From Apus apus (lineage: Eukaryota > Chordata > Aves > Apodiformes > Apodidae): 64,000 nucleotides of DNA. Numbering within the stretch: position 1 is the stretch's first letter; each line of letters opens with the position of its first letter. The stretch covers positions 1,639,659 to 1,703,658 of the forward strand of contig NC_067283.1 in the NCBI RefSeq assembly GCF_020740795.1. The letters run 5' to 3'. Positions 59,611 through 64,000 of the stretch are shown here, one piece after another. A model generated the notes under the pieces. The model saw only the letters and a program-made list of their open reading frames with translations. It ran no database searches and was not told the origin of the DNA. The translations under genes were made by a program, and so were the position numbers.

Positions 59611-62600
59611 ATGGTGTTAAGCCTGGCTTTAGACCATGTTTCTCAGAGTGACACCTTCAAGCAGAGGAAACAAAAATTTAAAACTGATGTCAAGCAGGAA
59701 AGCAAAATATAAAGCCTAAACCACCAGATATTTCTCTCCATAGACAAGTGTAGTAGCATCCCCTGAGGTCCTGGCTAGAAATTATACCACACGTTCTGTG
59801 TTTAAGATCTGTGGCTGCAGATAGCCAGTGACAATTTAATAAATAGCAATCTGATCAGATAATGGGAGAGAGATCTAGAGCTGACAGGGAAGATTTCTAA
59901 AGGAAAACCTCTGTGTTTATTTAATAAAGAATAGTCAGCCAAGTTGTTCATGCAATAGGGACAGTTTAGCTGATGGTGGGAAATATCCTGGTCTGGAAGC
60001 TGGAGGTCTTACCTCTGTTGAGGACAAGATATAGGGGACAGGAATGTGAAACTGAAGAGAAAGAAAAAAATTCTAGCTGTCTGGCCTGTTGTTGGAGGCA
60101 TCCTAAGGAGCAAAGGTGATTAGGGATGGGGCAAAGTGGGAGAAGAGCAAAAGGAGCAAATGAGTAGGAGCACACTGAGCTCTGGGTTGTGCATCTCCAG
60201 GAAGGCTGGCTCAGAGCTGAAGTGCAGGGGTGCGAATGTCAGGACTTGGGGGTCCTGCTGCTGCTTGTTGGGGCTAAGGCTGAGAACCACTTGGAGGTCT
60301 CTGCCTGAACACGACATCTGCACAGCTTCTGAGCATTTCAGGAAACTAGCTGAGTATCAGGAAACATAATCCTGCCATGGAAACACAAGTGAAAGTAAAA
60401 GAAGTGTCGTCCCAAATCAAACTGTTACACCTCTCTGTGTCATCACAGTTTCACAGTAGTTTTACCAGGCTGGAGTTCAAAAGAATAAGGGGGGGAAAAA
60501 CATTACTTCAAAGTGCACTTAACAAGCCACTTAGCCAAACCCCTACAGAAACAAGACACAAACCTGACCTTGAGGCCCTGACCCTAGTGCACACAGTGGG
60601 TTGAGAAAGAAGACCTTAGATGTAAGGTGGGCTCTCTAGTTTCTACCTCCCCCAGAGTGGTGCAGAGCTCCTTGACCTTTCATGCTATGCTACAGAAGAG
60701 TTGGAGATCACCAAACCTCCATGCTCAATAGAGAAATGCTCATCACTGGGACCCCTGAAACTATCTCCCCTTTCTGGAGGGCAGGGACTATCACAAGCTC
60801 TGCCAGAGAGCAAGCTCCATCCATATAAGGTCTGGAGGCTGGAAAGTCTTCCTGGGCTTGAGCATCTATGCAAAGACTTTGAAAGGACTTGAGTCATCTG
60901 TCTGCTGCCTAGTCCCTTGAAGGTAAGTACCTCCTCCGGATGTGGAAGATCTGATTTCTTTCCAAATTTTGGACTGGAAGAAAAAAGGTCTGTAATTATG
61001 CTGAAGTTTTGAGCACCAAGTCTTTGACTCTGCAACTTGCAGAGCAGGTAGGAGGCCGGCAGTGAGCTCACTGCTCACTCATCCTTTCAATTCTCCAGCT
61101 GCATCCTTCCCTGGTATTGTTCCCCACCGTGTTTGAGGATTGCTGCTCTGAGGGCTGCTGCTCTGCCTCCCTGTGCAGTGTAAACCCTTGTGTTGAGGCA
61201 GACTGTGAGTTATGGGCACGTCCCACTCTAAAAAGACCCCAGGAATCCAGGAAAGAGGGAAGGAGGTCAGCGCAATAGAAGAACCTCTCCGAACAAAAGG
61301 TGATTGAGGCACCTCTTGTCTCCTGTATTACCCTGAGCATCCTCGTTATAGAAACTGACTTGTCCTGATCTCTCAGCTCACAAGTAAGTTCCAGTAGTTT
61401 GTAAAAGTCCTTGAAATCATGCAACCCGGGGAGGAGGTGAGTTGCTGAGTCATAACATTTCGGAGCGCCTGGGAAAGAACGGGGCTTTGTTAGTGCTCCT
61501 CAGCATGCTTGGAAGCAGAAGGGGAGGGCAGGAGGCTTTTGTTGGGCATGGTATCTACTTTTTTTCATGTGGAGACTGAATGCATGGTAGCAGCTGCCTC
61601 TTTGACAAAACACTTACGGGGATTTACTGTAATTATGGATTGACTGGAGAAAAGTCTTCCGTGTTTCAGGATGAGCTGGAAGAGGTGGGACTCTGGGTCT
61701 TCCTGGATAGATATTTTTTTGGTTTGTTTTTCTTTTTAAACCAAAAGGGAAATAGTTATTCTGGCTGAACTGTAGCAGAGGAGAGACTTGGCATGCATCA
61801 CGTGCAGGCTGTCACAGGCTCTCAGCAGCAGGCTCTGAATAGCAGGAAATGTCCAGTTTCCCAGGGTTTCTGTCTGCAAGCTACAGCCCAGGAGTCGTAT
61901 GAAGGGAGAGACTGGCAAGAAGAAAAGTCACAGGAGCTTCCTTTGGCAAAGTGCTACAGGAATGCTCTGCAGGTGAAATGGAATTCAAGCTGAGAAACAC
62001 CAATGCACAAATTAAAACACATCCCGTCCTTTTCCCTTTTAGCTTCCTGTATTGTAAGGTTCCTCAAGGGCATAGATCCCGGTGGGTTTGTCCTTTTCTT
62101 TTCTTTTTTTAAAGGCAAATAACAAAGCAAATTGTTTTAGAAACCCTATTTGCACTGGTTTCGTAACCATCTCCCTGGGCTCTGTGGGTGTCTCATCTAG
62201 TGAACAGGCCCAGATCTGTGTCTCGGCAAACGAGGTGGCTGGATGTGGGAGGGAGGGTGGGAGGGGAGAGCGGCGGCTTTGGGAGCACCGAGTATTTCAG
62301 GGCTCGGAAGCCCAGAGGAGCTGCTGCTGCAGCTCTTACCACAGGGGACCTCTAATTGGCTGTCTTATGCAAGGTACGTTGCTCTACATGTTGTGTATTT
62401 TTGGGTTTCATGTCCGGTGTTGGTTGGTTGGTTGTTTTCCTGGAGATCCTGAGGCTCAGTTTTATGTTCAGACAAGTACTGTAGGAGGGTGTGAGAGCAG
62501 CCCTAGCAGGCGGAAGGGACTGGTGGAGGTGTAATGTGCTGTGACTAAAAGTCCTGAGGCAGAGTAAAGCTTGGGAGTGTTTTCTACAACTAGAAATTTT

Positions 62601-64000
62601 ACCTGTGCAAGTGACCAAAGGTGTGGAGTGTGTTTTCCTGGAGTGTTGCGTGCACCCCTGTGCACACTGGCCTTGCATATAAAAAGTACTTTGTCTTTTA
62701 CTTTGTCGTTAAGGTATTTAATTCCCAGTGTGGTCCAGACTTGTGGCATTAAATCTGCTTGCTCTCACCTTGTGTTTTCCAGAAGGGGATGCTGGAAGAG
62801 CTTGTGCACGTGCTGTCCCTCTCCTGCAGGCAGCTGCCTGATCCTGTGTGTGTTGGGGCTTGCTCCTGGTTTGAGGGAGGGATTTTCCACTCGTGCCAGG
62901 CAGCCTCGCCTGGCAATACAAGCCTGATGAAGTAAGGCTTGAAAAGTCTGCATTCGTGCTGGGGTTGCACAGCTTGCCTGGCAGAATAAACCCAATACCC
63001 AACTCATTAGTCAGGGCGAGAGAGGCTGATAAGCTCTTCTGGGTTTCTGCAAGGGAGGGAAGCAGTCAAAAGCTTGCAGGTGTCTTAGGTGTTAAGTGAG
63101 AAGTCTGGGTCAAAGGCTCAATTATAGGGGGACAGTAACACACTTGAGACTTGTTGAAAGTAACAAGCAACTGTGTGTTTGGAGCCAGAAGAGGAGGAGC
63201 TGTAGTTCACAGGAGGGCCTGTTTCTAAACTTTAGCTTAGTTTAATTTGGACCTGAACCAAAGCTGTTTCTCTTTGTGAAAATTTCCTATGGGCTAGAAG
63301 CTTCCTTGACCTTGCAGCTGCTTCCTGAACTTGGTAGTTTCATTACTGCTACTGCAATGACTTAAACTCCCAGTGAGCTGCAAGACAAGATTTTTGAGGA
63401 TCTGCAAGGAAAACAGGTAAATTTTTCTCTCAAGATCCTGCCTTCAATTTAGTAATGCCTTTTGGAGGCAAGTAATATAATCAAGTTCAAGAGGGATGAG
63501 AAAAATACAGGGACAATAGGTCCATAGGCAGATATTAGGAACAGGGTTACAGACTTTGAGATCTCTAATGTAGCAGTTGGTTGTTGGGGGAATACAAGAG
63601 GAATGGACCTCAGAAAGTGGCCAAGCTTATGTTTGTTCTCTAAGCAACAGCTGTTTTTCTTTCTGCCAGACTAGCCAGACCACTGGCATGACCTGGTCGG
63701 GTATTGTTTACATTCCTGTTGAATTGGAAAAGGCTCATGAAAAGTACTTTGGGCTCAACGAACAGGAATTTTCTTGTGAAATAGTTTTGTCAGAGCTTTG
63801 ACCAGCTCTTCAGGTCATCAAAAGACCTGGGTTTCAGAGCTCAAAGTACTTTAGTGAACTGTGGCACCTTGGAATGATGATCAGAGGTTAGGAAGCCCTG
63901 GTGACTTTGTAGGTCTGTTCTGCCTTCAGTGGCTTGTAATTTGTCCTCCAAGAACACCTGAAGGGTTTGATGAAACAGTAGAATTTTCCTGCTACACTCA

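Larger units (their letters stand above)
48061..64000. other. Region upstream of TMIE; no gene recognised
   Basis: The region contains a solo LTR (51,965-52,985), CR1 fragments, a 16-bp tandem repeat at 56.1 kb and an A-rich tract at 58.1-58.3 kb. In mammals the neighbour on this side is ALS2CL, head-to-head with TMIE. I looked for its N-terminal, MORN-repeat or VPS9 sequences and found none, so that gene is either outside the window or absent. Some splice-like signals near 60.9-62.4 kb are described in the findings. 48.3-50.3 kb and 53.1-55.9 kb show nothing I can name. Confidence 0.6.

Noticed and set aside
48061-64000. ALS2CL coding exons upstream of TMIE
   Set aside because: Expected from mammalian gene order, but no stretch on either strand resembles its DH/PH-like, MORN or VPS9 parts.

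Overview
This is vertebrate nuclear DNA, almost certainly from a bird. The strongest sign is the density of CR1 non-LTR retrotransposon fragments: about twenty, many ending in the ATTCTATG-type 3' octamer repeat, in at least two visibly different subfamilies. The window also holds a long CR1 copy with reverse-transcriptase remnants and two copies of one LTR family. No operons, tRNA or rRNA genes or CRISPR arrays were seen. The species cannot be named from the sequence alone.

I can support one protein-coding gene: TMIE (transmembrane inner ear protein), on the minus strand. Its four coding exons are at 47,869-47,777, 30,030-29,913, 14,314-14,165 and 9,579-9,218, so it spans about 38.7 kb. All junctions have GT/AG sites and the phases agree (0, 1, 1). 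The joined CDS is 723 nt, encoding 240 residues. The parts are a signal peptide, a short extracellular stretch, one membrane helix, an arginine-rich juxtamembrane segment and a very long Lys/Glu/Gly tail. The tail contains six perfect Gly-Glu-Lys triplets encoded by a 9-bp minisatellite. From knowledge of the family, TMIE is a subunit of the hair-cell mechanotransduction channel complex, with TMC1/2, LHFPL5 and PCDH15.

Layout: 1-8,998 is the region downstream of TMIE, with no gene recognised, only CR1 pieces and simple repeats. 8,999-47,869 is TMIE. Intron 3 (4.6 kb) is fairly plain. Intron 2 (15.6 kb) holds several CR1 fragments, a CR1 piece fused directly to a 5'-truncated LTR, and an AT-rich block that looks like a conserved regulatory element. 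Intron 1 (17.7 kb) holds the long degenerate CR1 and a 40-bp tandem repeat. 47,870-64,000 is upstream of TMIE. It contains a candidate promoter, a well-preserved solo LTR with a 5-bp target-site duplication, a 16-bp tandem repeat, a cluster of three same-strand CR1 fragments, and a few splice-like signals near 61-62 kb that I could not assign to a gene.

I found no undescribed multi-gene system. The points most worth following up are the expanded TMIE tail, the CR1-LTR chimera, the candidate regulatory block in intron 2, and the possible exons near the right edge.
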